The notes under the pieces: generated by a model | The model's input: only the letters and a program-made list of their open reading frames with translations | Databases searched by the model: none | Told to the model about the DNA's origin: nothing | Origin: Ctenosaura bakeri | Lineage: Eukaryota; Chordata; Lepidosauria; Squamata; Iguanidae | Direction: 5' to 3' | Assembly: GCA_948474755.1 (NCBI GenBank) | Contig: CAOLHI010001476.1 | Coordinates: 434,001-498,000, forward strand | Length of the DNA stretch: 64,000 nt | Shown here: positions 35,840-47,568 of the stretch, one piece after another | Numbering within the stretch: the stretch's first letter is position 1 | Layout of the letters: the number at the start of each line of letters is the position of its first letter | Program-made: the position numbers and the translations under genes

Positions 35840-36711
35840 TCAATCTGTTCAGGCTGCAACATGTTGTTGCAGGGCCCCACATGTTTATACATAGGTCAGA
35901 TACTACCATAGTATTATAAGGCTCTACTGTTTTCCATTCCAAAAGGAAGGCAAATCCAGCTAGCATCCCTCATGAAAATACTCAGCAGGTGAGGAGGTGA
36001 ATAATGCTTAGTATTTCTGATAGCTCCTGTTTCTTCTGATTTTTTACATTTAACCACTGTCTCCAGTTACACCAAACTGCTCACCAGTCTTGGGCTGTTG
36101 TAGTCCATGATGTTGAACATACTTGCCTTTGCTTCTGCATTCCTGTGACTACTGGAATAGAGTTCTTTCTGGCAAAGAGGATTGAAATAAAGCCCCCTGC
36201 AGCTGTTATTTTTTTCAGCTTGAGTCAGACTGACCTTTACCTTGCCAGCGTTCTTCCTGGAAGGGAGAAGATGCATCCTTTTAATGGTTTTCTTTTCCTC
36301 TAGTTAATGGCAATGGCTTAAAAGTATAGTTTTATTTACCCTTCCAGACCTTTTCAGACCCAAGGTACCCCCACCAAAGAGCTGCTGTTCTTGGATATGT
36401 ATGATACTAAAAATAACCAGAAATAAATAGCTCCACAGTAAACTCTATATGTGAATTGAAGATTACAAGGCAGGTTTCCCCTTGGTTCCTTTTGCAAAGG
36501 ATGGGCTACATGATGGTTTGTTGTTGTTTTTTTTAAACTTTGTTGTGTTATTGTTGATGTGTTTATTATAGGTGAGTTAACAGGGAGATTCTCATCTTTA
36601 TTCAATCAGTCTCTTGGCTAACAAACCAGCTTGACAGTAAAGTGCAGACATTTTCAACCAACTGAAGAGAAACTTTGCAGAGAGGATTCTGATCTCCTCC
36701 AACCAATAGGT

Positions 36712-36800
36712 TAAGGGTGGTGAACCTTTGGCCATCCAAATGCTTTGGACTTCTACTCACAGAAGGCTCTCCCAAACATTGCTTGTTAAAGGCCCATAGG
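36712..36800 (+). mobile_element. hAT-like MITE fragment
   Basis: GGTGGTGAACCTTTGGCC and ATGCTTTGGACTTCTACTC match the left half of a common lizard inverted-repeat element. The right half is missing. Confidence 0.4.
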
Positions 36801-37245
36801 AACTATGTCCTCCATTTCCTCCCCTGCCTCCAAAAAACCCTGGAAGGTCCAAAATTTCCAATAGATCTGATTAACATTTTAGCTTCAGTTTACTTTTTTT
36901 TTTAACCTCTGCACCACTCAAAATTTATTTTCTGGCTTTACTTATATAAAAGGTCATGTGTCTCTGCACTTTTGCTATGTATCAACTCAGGGGGCCAGTA
37001 TGTTTTGTCTAAGGTAAAAGAGAAATCTGAGTTGTGGCCAACCATTGTGGGTGAAGAAATGGAGACTAGCCATTGCTCCTTTATCCCAATAATATACTGC
37101 TGGCTATAAGGTGATAACCTTTATATCTACCAGTGATTCAGATAGTCTGCAGTCTCCACTGTGAGACTGAATCTAATCATAGAGTTCATCATCATCATAA
37201 TCTTGTCTATTTTCTTTTCTATTTCTTCCCATTCCCTACTAAGTA

Positions 37246-37718
37246 CAGTTTGATCTCCACATGTGTGGGTTTCACTTTCATGGATCTGATTATCTGCAAA
37301 CTTTCTAACCTTTCCCCCTGCCCCACGTCAAGTCCTTCTTTTCTGGAGGAACCTTCCCTCTCAGTGGCTCCACAGGTCTTTAAAAACATACCTATGGTCC
37401 TGTTCCTCCTCCACCAGCTGCTGCCTGACCAGCTAAAAATGTTTCACAGCCCAATTTCTCAGCATCATGAAACCTTTCCTGATACCCCACACACTCCAGG
37501 AAAGAGATGGGTAAGAGAGAAGTATAGGGCCACTATGCTGACCCACCACCTTTCCCTTTCCCTTTCCTTGACCTGGTTTGGACTCTGGGTACCCACTTTC
37601 CCCACCATGCCTCAGTCCCCTTTCCACAGACAGGCACACATATTTTGATATTTGCGGTTTTTCCATTTTTGTGGAGGTCCTGTGCCCCTAACCCTAGCAA
37701 ATGTGGAAGGCCAACAAG
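37246..37718 (+). mobile_element. Tigger/pogo-like MITE, ~475 bp, second copy
   Basis: Starts CAGTTTGATCTCCACATGTG and ends ATGTGGAAGGCCAACAAG, flanked by TA (37244-37245, 37719-37720). Same orientation and interior as 18286-18761, including the terminal CCCTAACCCTAGCAAATGTG. Confidence 0.78.
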
Positions 37719-37871
37719 TACAGCCTGCTTTTTAGTATTACTTAGCTTAAAGAATTTTCGAGAACTTGAAAGTTTGCACGCTTGTTGCATTTCCTAATCA
37801 AACTAACAATTCCTCTCTGTCAAAAAGGCGTGGTCTTTTCTCTGGAAACATAGCAACTGATCCACTTGCAC

Positions 37872-37976
37872 ACTACTCTTTAAATCAGAGTCTTGTGGCA
37901 CTTAAAGAATAAGCAGTTTTAACTGGTGTGAACTTTTGTGGCCTATCACCCATTTCTTTTGATGCAACTCTTAAAC
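37872..37976 (-). repeat. Amniote interspersed repeat fragment, copy B
   Basis: Minus strand: GTTGCATCAAAAGAAATGGG, CACAAAAGTTCACACC and CTTTAAGTGCCACAAGACTC. Same family as 26765-26868. Confidence 0.5.
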
Positions 37977-40951
37977 TGTAGCTATCATATAAAGGATTTA
38001 GGGTGAGTTATTTTGGGTTCATTCTTCTATCTATCCTCTTCTTTTATTTGGGCCCTATATGACTGGGAAAAGGGATGCTTATGTTAACTCTCTTTACCAC
38101 GCAACAGGTTAGCCCCAATCAATTTTGTTTCTGAATGAGATTCAGAGATGCCCTAGCATAGCCAGCACATTAACATACCCATGATAGAAGCAGATATTAG
38201 CTACAGATACTGTACAGATATTACCTGCGGTATAGCCTTTTGCAGGAATGAATCCATATGATTATTATGGTCACATTAGGGTCCTATCTATATTTGGCAC
38301 TGGGGTACCAATGGGTGTCATGAGATTCTGTACTGAAACAATCATTAACTATATGTACAATCTCTCACTAGGAAAAACATAGGATGCATGATGAAATTAG
38401 TCCCTTAGTCCTTTACAGATTTTTTTATAGCATACACAGTGCTCATAGTGTGGTAAGACTATGGCCTTTTCCCATGCTTTTAATGCACACACATTTGGTT
38501 AAACTAGGGAGCTAAATTTTGAAAGAAGAAGAACTAAAGGAAAGAGCTAGCGCTTGTGTGGAAAATTAAGTTTCTCACCATTGTAGGCTTGCTTATGCTT
38601 GTAGAATAGGAAGATTTTTTTTTTTAACTTCAGCCATTCAGAAGCAGTGGCTTCACTGGGTGGATGTGGGAATGCGGACTGAACGGGTGGTACCATCTGG
38701 GAGGAGGACACCAAAATTACTGTCTGCCCCTTCTTTCTTCCCCCTTTCCATGAGAGGTCATATAGCTTCATGTAGGATGATTGCCCCCTTTTTTCTTATG
38801 ACTGGATGAGATCCAAGGTGCTTTCATGCACACAGAGCCAGACAAGTAGATCAGCACCACTCACAGGGTGGGTCCCCATGGCAGACTAGGACTGCTGGAA
38901 TTCTAGCTCGTGGATGGAACAGGGCTCCATGGGGGTGACGCTATGGGTCACTGCACTGGGTGACACTACTGCTCAGAAAAATCTTAAAGTCCAGTTCTAG
39001 AAGAGCTGTTTTTTGTTGTCACTGAGCCAATAAGGGAGAAGAGCAATTTCTATTTGAGTTGTAGTAAAAAAAAAAATGCCACCCTATATTTCTCTCTGTC
39101 TTACCAACCAAGGAGGTCCTTGCTCACTTCTGTTGACAAGGATGGATGTATATGGAGCAGGAAGGAAACTGTCCAGCTTATTCAGTTTTCAGAACCTGCG
39201 GAGAATGAGAGTGGGTTAGTGTGGTCTTTCAGAGAGCTGAAAGGATTCTGTTAATGACCATCACAAACTTTCTCTCAGTATTCTCCTCAGGTTCTAAAAA
39301 TAAGACATTGTCTAAGCTGGACAGCTTCCTTCAATACATCAGCCTGCTCCATATACATGCATTAATGTATTCTCTTCAGAAAAAAATGTCAGCCTGTTTC
39401 ACTATCACCAAAATTCTAACTGATGTAGTATCTGCAGAATTAAAACAGGAATTCCAGTGGTTTTTTCATTTAATTTTTTTTTTAAACTGAAGACACTGAA
39501 AGGGTGCCAATATGGAAGAAGGTCTCCTTAGATCATGGAGAGTCTGCTTCCTAATCAGGGGACACATAACAGAGAATCAGATAGCTTGATAGAAGCTGGT
39601 TTAGATGAAGGGAATCCCCAGCTGCTAAACCATTTGAATTACCAATGTAATTAAAAGCCACCTCAATCCTCATCACATTTTACATCATGTTCTAAATTTG
39701 GATCAGGCCTTAGACTATAATGGCTTAAGGACATGTCTGTGACTCCTGGTTGTACCCATTTGGAACTCTTGAGGGGTTACTTTGGAATTGTGATTTTCTG
39801 CACCTTAATCATAGTGGAATTGTTAATGGGAGACCATAGACCCATAATACCTGGAAAGCATGTTGAGCAAAAATGATCTTTTGCACTTGGCTTCATCTAG
39901 AATAGGTTACACAGGACTGTCTCCAGGTAATGTGTACATATTTAGAATTGTCAAAGTCAGTACCATAGAGTGGTATGGCTGAGCGTATATCTGGGGCTTG
40001 CTGTCAAGAGCCTTGCACATCGCACTTCACCTTCAAATCACAGAGAATACATAAATGCATATCAAAACAGGAAAGAGGCCAAGCCAATGCTCTCTGTGGC
40101 ATGGGAGAGGGCACAAGCGGCAAGGGAGTAGCAAGTGTTGGTGACAGTGGTAACAAGAAAAGGATGCATCTAATGTGCCTAAAGGACCTCTGAACCTGGA
40201 TCTGGGGATGGGGATGGCTTAAAACTTATTCAAAGCTTGAGATGTTCAAATGTGAGCTCATTAATTTCTAAAGCATATTTCAATCAATTGCAATTACATC
40301 TAAACAGAATGCTTGAACACAGAACTGTCCTTAAGATGTCTGTCTGGTTTTGCTACTGGATTTCCTATCTGGGTTATCTTTTCCTCCACTTAACAGTACA
40401 CATCAAAACTTCACAGCAGGATGCTTATCATTAATCATCTATTAGGTGTTTATCCTGCTTTTCCACAAGAGTTCTATTCCAAGTAGGTTATCGTGTATCT
40501 AATACTTATAATCTCTCAGAGTCAGAAAATCTACTTCTGTTTGAATCGAGTGTATTTTCCTTCAATGGCTGGGCAATACTGAAGTGGATTTCATATATAA
40601 ATAGATAGTACTTGTCATAAGAGTTTACTTGGATTCCTTTAATTCAAGAACAGCAAAACTGAGTACGGATGTACAAGTGCAACTGACCATTAGGAATTAC
40701 ACTCTGGAGTTCCCATTGGAAGAATAGCAGTGCAGCTCTTGTGAACACCACAATTGTGAATATTTTTCCTGTACCACTAAAGTGCTTGAAGTATCCATTC
40801 CACTCTGAAGAAGTGAATAGGCCTTTTGCCCCCATGAGATGCAAGTTACAATGGGCAGCTCAATGGGATCTGCATACCAGTTGCTAGGGCCCCCTCATGC
40901 GTCCAATTCTCACACATGCAAATACAGGTGGTGTTCAAAGAGGAAGCCATA
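37977..40951. other. Intergenic, nothing recognised
   Basis: About 3 kb of intergenic DNA with no gene, recognised repeat family or RNA gene. A palindrome-like repeat pair occurs near 39140-39350 (see findings). Confidence 0.4.
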
Positions 40952-40954
40952 TTA

Positions 40955-41421
40955 GGCCTTTTCCGCACCAGGCTATTAAAACGGTGCAGAGCGACCTCCA
41001 ACGGAGGTCTTCTGCACCATAGAGTGGACTGCAGCAGACTACTTTTTGTAGTTCCATACCTCAGTCCACTCTGGAGCGACCGGAACTGGTCATGCAGCGT
41101 GTTTTTTAAAAACCTCTTTTTAGAGGTTTTTAAAAAGCACGGAGCGCGCAACGCCGTGATGCTCCGTCGCCGCACTCCGGTGCAGATTTGCAGGCGCGCG
41201 CAGGTGCCTGCCTGCAGATCTGCCGGGGGCAGGCTTTAGGCTGGTGAGATTCTCCGGTTGGTGGAGAGCCTCCCCCAACCAGAAACTGCCATTTTGGATG
41301 CCAGAGCAGTGCGGAGCGATGAGCTCACACTGCTCCTCGTCCCGACAGACTCGCCCGGACGCACCAAAAAGCCGGTGAGTAACAGCGGGGAGCGTTTCCC
41401 TCGCCACGTGCGGAAAGGGCC
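40955..41421 (-). mobile_element. Harbinger-like MITE, copy 3 (complete, inverted)
   Basis: TIRs are GGCCTTTTCCGCACCAGG and, inverted, ACGTGCGGAAAGGGCC, with TTA on both sides (40952-40954, 41422-41424). The interior is the reverse complement of the copies at 10904 and 17534 (CGACCTCCAACGGAGGTCTT, GTTTTTTAAAAACC). GC-rich, 467 bp. Confidence 0.78.
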
Positions 41422-41424
41422 TTA

Positions 41425-41605
41425 GTCTGTTTTGCTGTTAAGACATAAAGGAATCTAATGGAATCCAATCACACCTTTGTGACTAAGAAAAGATTTGTAG
41501 CCAAACTGTTTGTAGGCTAAGACCACTTCATCATATGCAACTCTCAGAAAACTGTGAGTTGTATCTGATGGGGTAGACTGAGTCCACAGAAGCTCATGCT
41601 ACGTT
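41425..41605. repeat. Amniote interspersed repeat fragment, copy C (two opposed halves)
   Basis: A minus-sense part (GTAGGCTAAGACCACTTCAT on plus) adjoins a plus-sense part (GTATCTGATGGGGTAGACTG, CACAGAAGCTCATGC), so the copy is palindromic around 41530. Confidence 0.45.
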
Positions 41606-41627
41606 CAGAGAAGAACAACACATGAGA

Positions 41628-41994
41628 TGTTGAAAGAGTTGGGCATGTTCAACTTGGTGAAAAGACTGAGGTGTGACATGATTGCACTCTTTAAATACCT
41701 TCAGTATTGTCACAGAGAGGAGGGGGAAGGCCTATTTTCTGCTGCCCTAGAGAGTAGGACCAGGTTTAATGGCCTGACCTTATAGGAGAATAGATTTCAA
41801 TTGAATATTGGGTGGAACGTATTGACAGTAGAGTTGTTCAGCAATGGAACCAATTGCCCTGAGGGGTGGTGGGGTTCCCTCTGGATATTTTCAAAAAGAG
41901 GGGAACAGCTACTTGATGGGGGTGCTTTAACTGGAGATCCGGCATTGAGCAAGGAGTTAGACTTGGGGGTCCCTTCCAGCTGTATGATTCTATA
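41628..41994 (+). mobile_element. CR1 LINE 3' end
   Basis: Contains GGGCATGTTCAACTTGGTGA, TGTTCAGCAATGGAAC, and the diagnostic 3' end GGGGGTCCCTTCCAGCTGTA followed by TGATTCTATAA. CR1 elements characteristically end in short ATTCTATGA-type repeats. Confidence 0.8.
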
Positions 41995-44900
41995 AAGCAT
42001 TAATGTGCAAGTGTCCACTGTGAAGGAGGTAGACTGGCATGCAGGCAGGCAGTCCTGACTCAGAGTGGCTGTAGCGGGGGTAGGGGACTGCAGGGGAATA
42101 GAATGTATCAAAAGCAGCGGCTTGCCTGAGAGATTTCAACAACATATGAAGAAGATAGGGTGTGAAAGAGAGATAGGATCTGGAAATGGGTTGGCAGGAT
42201 GAGGTTGACAGAGACCTTTGATCTGATACAGACAGGATTGTGGATGTGAAGAAGGAGGGAGAACTACTTATGGTTCTGGAGAGCTTGAAAAAAAATGATT
42301 ATATTCCTCTGCTGCATTTAATAAATCTATTTTAATTTAAACCTGTCTCTGGGTATTAAGCCTGAATTGAAGTCAAGCCATGCATAACAAAACTAAAGAA
42401 CCCACACAGCAACAAGTCCACACTTAAGGGGTCACCCTGTGACCCAGCAACCCAATCCAGCATGGGAATAATTGAGGACACAAGGGCAGGGTGAGTGCCA
42501 GGATTGCTAGGGGCTGGAGTTTTAGGACCAGCCTGGGTAAAGGGATTTCACACCCAATGTCTGTATTATATTCTCCAAGAGATGCAAGATTGCCTTGTTG
42601 AGTATGCTTTCCATTAGAATTGACACTATGCATGTTTCCAGTTTTATCTTAAGCATTAGTCCCGTTTCACTGACATATGATGGAAAGTAGCTCAACAGTG
42701 TGAACCAGTGCTGTTAAAATCTCAGATCCTAATTTAGGGCAAGAGATTCCCAGGGTTAAAAACATCAAAACAAGATGTTTGGCTATATGTATGTGGACGA
42801 TCCTCTCAAGAGTAATTTCCCAGTAACATATTTTTGGGTGATCTAAGAATATCTTGAAGATCATTTATTTATTAACTTGCTGGATTTCTATGCTGCCTTT
42901 CTGCCAATATGGGATTGTAGATGGATTAAAATTCTCAAGGCACCATAGCTGCACTGAGACTGAAGCTGTTCCTAGTTCCTTTAGCTCAGAGCAACATTTT
43001 AAAAAAATCTCAACAAGGAACACCTCTGCTTTCCCTGAATTTTAAATTATCTCAGATAAGATACCCCTGCAAGCAGAAGATAATCCCCATAATAATGGAA
43101 TCTGTGACACACAAGATTTCTCTTCTCAGTTGGCAAGTCTGTCACTGAAGGTGCTATTCAAGGTACTATTGGCTGTTATTAGAGAACAGAAGCAGAAATA
43201 TTTCAGCTTTAAATACTGTACTCTGCTTTGCAGGCATCACAGCTATTAACACAGAATAGAGCTGTGCTCTATATTCCTGAAAGTTGTTGCACTGGTGTTT
43301 GCTTCTCAGCAGACTGGCAGAGAATTGAGCTGTACTTTGTATACCTAGTGGGATGATGTCCATATTGGTAATAATTCTGTCTGGCTCTATTCACTTTTTT
43401 TTGGCCTTGCTCATTCCATCCTAGGATTCGTGTCCTTAGTTCCATCCACAGCTGGAATGCAGCCTCCAAAGCTATTCCCAAACTGAAATTTTGGGCCCAA
43501 GTCTGTAAAAGGATGCCATTTCTGACCTACCAAATTTTCAGTACTGTCACCAATCTCAAGCATAAACAGAGAAATCACCTTTCCACTGTAATGCCTGCTA
43601 CTCATTGAAAAAGGAATTAAGAGCTTTGCCTCCCCAAAATAAGATTAGGTTTACACCAAAATCATCACCTTCAGTCAGCAGGGCATGATATTCTTGCAGC
43701 ACCTGTGAACCTGTGCACTGAAAGCAAAAAAGAAGCAACTTCCTGGTAGCAAGCACTTTGCACCAAGAAAACTTTGAGCAGAAATATTAAGCAATATCCA
43801 TGTTTAGGGACATGGGCAGGCAGTCTGAGGTAGTCCAAAGTTTATGCTGTGATTCAGCTTTGTTAAATGTTTTGTTCATAATTCAGACTGCTTCCACATA
43901 AAAAAGGAGGAACTTTAAATAAGGAATTAGGAATCAGATTCCACATCCACTTTGAAGTTTTGTGCAGGGCTACTTGAACTTTCCCACCCAGTTTCACATT
44001 ACTGATTAACTGCCTTTTTACACTTCCCTTTTATACTTCACTACAATTTTTAAGCAGATCTTTGGACCTTTGAAAGTGGCAAAGTTCCTATCACAAATTA
44101 CAAAAGGACTGAAAGGGAATGCTAGAAAGGTTGGGAAGGCTGTATATACATGGGGAATGTTAATCCTTTCTGCAAGCCCCAACAGCTATATCCAAGAATT
44201 CATTAAATCTGAATGTGTGTGTCTACTTTTTTTAAAAGTAGAAAAAATATTTGTCTCTCACCTGTGACTATCAATAAAAGCGCTGCAAAGGTCTAATAAA
44301 CATGTAAAGCTAACACTAAGGGAGAATTCAACAGTGGGACTACTAGGGCAGTACAACTTTTTTCACACCAAGTACATTTAAAATATTGAGCTGGTCACAG
44401 TTCATTGGGAGGAAATGGTTGGACTCACAGCTCAGCAGTGGACAAAGCCAAAAGTGGAAGGGAACATCCTGTTCATACATGCCTATACACAATCCCACAT
44501 TCACAAAGTTCTCAAGATGATGTTGACAAGAGAAAGAACATTTATCTTATCCAATCTACTTCAAAACTTAAAAAGGTTTAAGGTACCCCCTCACTCTCAC
44601 TGCTCAGTATGGCAAAGATTCAGAGGCAAATTTTTGCCCCTCACCCCCCCCTCGTGGACCACAATGGCACATCTGGGCATGCTGGAAGTAATGTGATGCC
44701 ATTTGCAGTTGCCATGGGTAGGCAAGGTAAACATTTGCAGGCAGTCTGCAGATCTTTGGGGCGATTTTAAGGTGAAAAACTGGGGGAAATGGCCATTATT
44801 TCTATAATGGGGAGGTCAAGAGGCTTTGGGAAGTACACGTGATCCATAGGCCTCATTTTCCCCACCCAAACTTTAGAATGCAGACTTGCTTTTTCAAATG

Positions 44901-46004
44901 AATGAGAAGCATACAATGCAGCCAGATAAGAGTATGTAGAGAGCTACATACTCTAAATGGAAACATTTATTTTGCAGCTGTATTCACTAGCATTTTGTGT
45001 GGCCATAGCAACCAGTATAAGACTTCTCTGTATCCTTGTGACAGGAAACTGGTATCTATTGACTTTCAATCAGTCTTCTACAACCAATTTACAAAAGTGA
45101 AGAATATTCTTTAAAAACTGCATCCAGAAGCTAGTCTCTTGAAGTTACGTCTACACCAGGGCTGGTAACTGTCATAGGGCAAGGGATGACACTTCAGGCT
45201 AGCCAAGCATTCAAGGGCCACATTTTTTTGTTTTTGTTGGTTTAGAAAGACATAAAATTTGTTACATGAATATGAAATAATTAAAAGTTAATAATTGTCA
45301 ATAACTGACAAAATATTCAATGCATTATATTACTATTCAATTTATATGTAAATAAACCTGAAATGTACTTAAATTAACTTTAGTTAATACCTTTTGACTA
45401 TGATAATGACTATCGATACTGAACTCAAAGGAACATTACTACATTGACCAATGTACATTCATTTCCTTTTCCCATTAATTATAATGCATTAAGCAGCCAA
45501 ATTCTGATGGCAAACTGCAATGTTAATTTAAAAGAAAAATGGGAGCACAGCCAAAAAGGGCTTAGATGTAGATACAGCCCACTGGCAACACTTTGTAAAC
45601 TCCCTGTATCATGGCTTGAGGTGCTTCATTGTTAATCCAGGCAGCATTCATTTTGTGTATGTGTACAACCATAACACAGTCTATAGAAGATTTCAGTCTC
45701 TGCTTCCCAGTCTAAAAACATCCCAAAAAGATTCTAGTTGACACAAGAGATTCAGTCCTCCAAACCTCTCAGTCAGCTACATCTGAAACAAGACAGGCAG
45801 GCAACCATATGTATACCTACAGGGAGTCAACAGATCCACACTTACCTATTGAGTATCACCTACTGTAACTGCCCAAAGTTTTAAAAAAACAAACCAAGGA
45901 CAACAATTCCAGATCCCCACCATGTACAAAATGCTAGGATTTTCTAAAAAAGACATCTTGTTCTTCACCCGCACTTATAAACTTTTTTTAAAACTGCTTG
46001 AGTG
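41995..46004. other. Intergenic, nothing recognised
   Basis: About 4 kb with no recognised gene or repeat family. Many short open frames are without homology I can name. Confidence 0.35.
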
Positions 46005-46269
46005 ACAGATTGCGCTGGGCTGCAAGGAATGAGTTCAGAAGGTGCCACCTACATTATTCTGTTTTGACTTCAACAATCGTGTTGTCCTTTGATTTATGCA
46101 CAGTGCCATCAAGTGGTGAATGGGGCCATTGCCATTTGCTCCAACTTGTCAAGATAGAAAATCTCTCAATGACTGCTTCTCTGATCAACAAACAACCCTT
46201 CCTGTCACGGACTTTCTCAAGGAAATGGGAAAATAATTTTGTTATAGAAGATTTTGTTATGGACATTAG

Positions 46270-46620
46270 GTATGAACACAGTGTAGAAGCAGTAGACAGA
46301 GAAAGCTGTTTCCACGTTGCTCCCCAGATGTGGAATTCCCTCCTGGGGAGATTCAGTTGGCCCCTATCTGCCCAGTTGCTGCCCACCGGCAAAGACCTTT
46401 TTGTTGGATATGACTTTGCAGGAGAAGTTTTTTTTTAATGGGATATGCTACACTTTTATCTTATTATGTTTTAAACTTTTTAGACTGTTTTAAATTATTA
46501 TTTTAATATGATTGATTATTTAATGGTTTTAAAACTTTATAATTTTTAGCTGTTTCCTTATATATCATAAGCTACTTTAGATCTCATGCCAAGAGAAGGC
46601 GAGATATAAATAAAATAAAA
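46270..46620 (+). mobile_element. L2/CR1-like LINE 3' end
   Basis: The coding remnant CFHVAPQMWNSLLG matches the LINE C-terminal 'xxAPxLWNSLP' block. It is followed by a T/A-rich UTR and GGCGAGATATAAATAAAATA, the same tail type as at 11740-11812. Confidence 0.65.
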
Positions 46621-47296
46621 GTATGATAACAGGCAGAGCTTCTGGAAGAGGAAGAAAGATATACACAAAGCACCCCACCAAGCACCAATTGAATAAGAGC
46701 CCAGAAAATTCACTACAAAGAATATTTTGCCCCTCCCCAGTCAGGCACAGCCTGGTGAAGAGCAGTGATGTTCCCCTTGTTTTTCCAATTGGGAGAAGCA
46801 AAGCATAAAAATATAGATTATCACTCTCTTCTCCTCTGCCAGTTCACCTTCCCAACAGGAAAAACAAGCATGGGATAGATTCCAGAGGGTAGGAGTCTCC
46901 TTTGGCCCCTCTACATGCTAGCTGTTCACAGCCTGAATTAACCACGTAGGTTGAAGGTCCGTGACCTAGCACCAAAATATAGAATAATCAGCACTATAAG
47001 TACCACAGTTCCCTAGATGCAGCAAATTCTGATTTGCTGGTATCCAATATGGCCCTCCTCTTGAGACCTTTGTCCAGTGGATTTTGTATCTCTTTGAAAA
47101 TATCTGACGAATAAGATCATTCTCCCTAACCTCCCACCCCTGCAATGAGAGACACAAATGGACAAACCGTAGCAGATTTGGTAGATCTATGGTTAGAGTT
47201 TATTGTCTGCATAGTGATTAAGCAAACTGAAGATGGTATTTTTCCATTCTTGTCTTCACTGTTAAACAAAATGTCTTTCCTCTTTAAATAGTCCCT
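46621..47296. other. Intergenic, just downstream of PPRC1
   Basis: No gene or repeat recognised between the LINE tail and the inferred PPRC1 cleavage site. Confidence 0.4.
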
Positions 47297-47464
47297 AGAA
47301 AAACAGGATACAAATTGTTTATTGGATTTTTGTCATATTTCATTAAAAAAACCATGCTGGACATAGAAGCTAGGCCTGGGGGACACCTAACCCTGCAGTC
47401 ATCTGAGGTATAGGCTGGTGTAGGCAAATACCTACCGGGCAAAATGAGCCCGGAAGAGCCAGCG
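47297..47464 (-). other. PPRC1 3' untranslated region
   Basis: The minus strand after the TAA has no further splice donor of note and reaches AATAAA within about 145 bases, so a short 3' UTR of about 165-170 nt is expected. The exact cleavage point is inferred to be 15-25 bases past the signal. Confidence 0.7.
47318..47323 (-). promoter_or_regulatory. Poly(A) signal of PPRC1
   Basis: AATAAA on the minus strand (TTTATT on plus). A T-rich tract (TTTTTCT) follows at about 47295-47303 in the transcript direction, which fits a downstream element. Confidence 0.7.
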
Positions 47465-47568
47465 TTACCTCCGGAGACCCCGCTGAGCCTGCTTCAATAA
47501 GGTGTCAAAGTCAAGGGAGTCAAATTTGTTTTTCACAGGGACACGTTCAAAGTCATCTTGGTTAGAGT
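47465..47568 (-). CDS. PPRC1: PPRC1 last exon (residues 1585-1618 and stop)
   Basis: 104 coding nt with acceptor TTTTTCAG|AC and stop TAA at 47467-47465. It encodes SNQDDFERVPVKNKFDSLDF then DTLLKQAQRGLRR. This C-terminal tail is shared by all three PGC-1 family members. Confidence 0.95.

Noticed and set aside
46054..46392. 112-codon minus-strand open frame
   Set aside because: Antisense to the LINE 3' remnant at 46270-46620, no recognised homology or splice context.
31991..47296. NOLC1 between LCOR and PPRC1
   Set aside because: Expected from human gene order, but no exon with its Ser/Lys-rich repeats or LisH-type N-terminus was seen on either strand.
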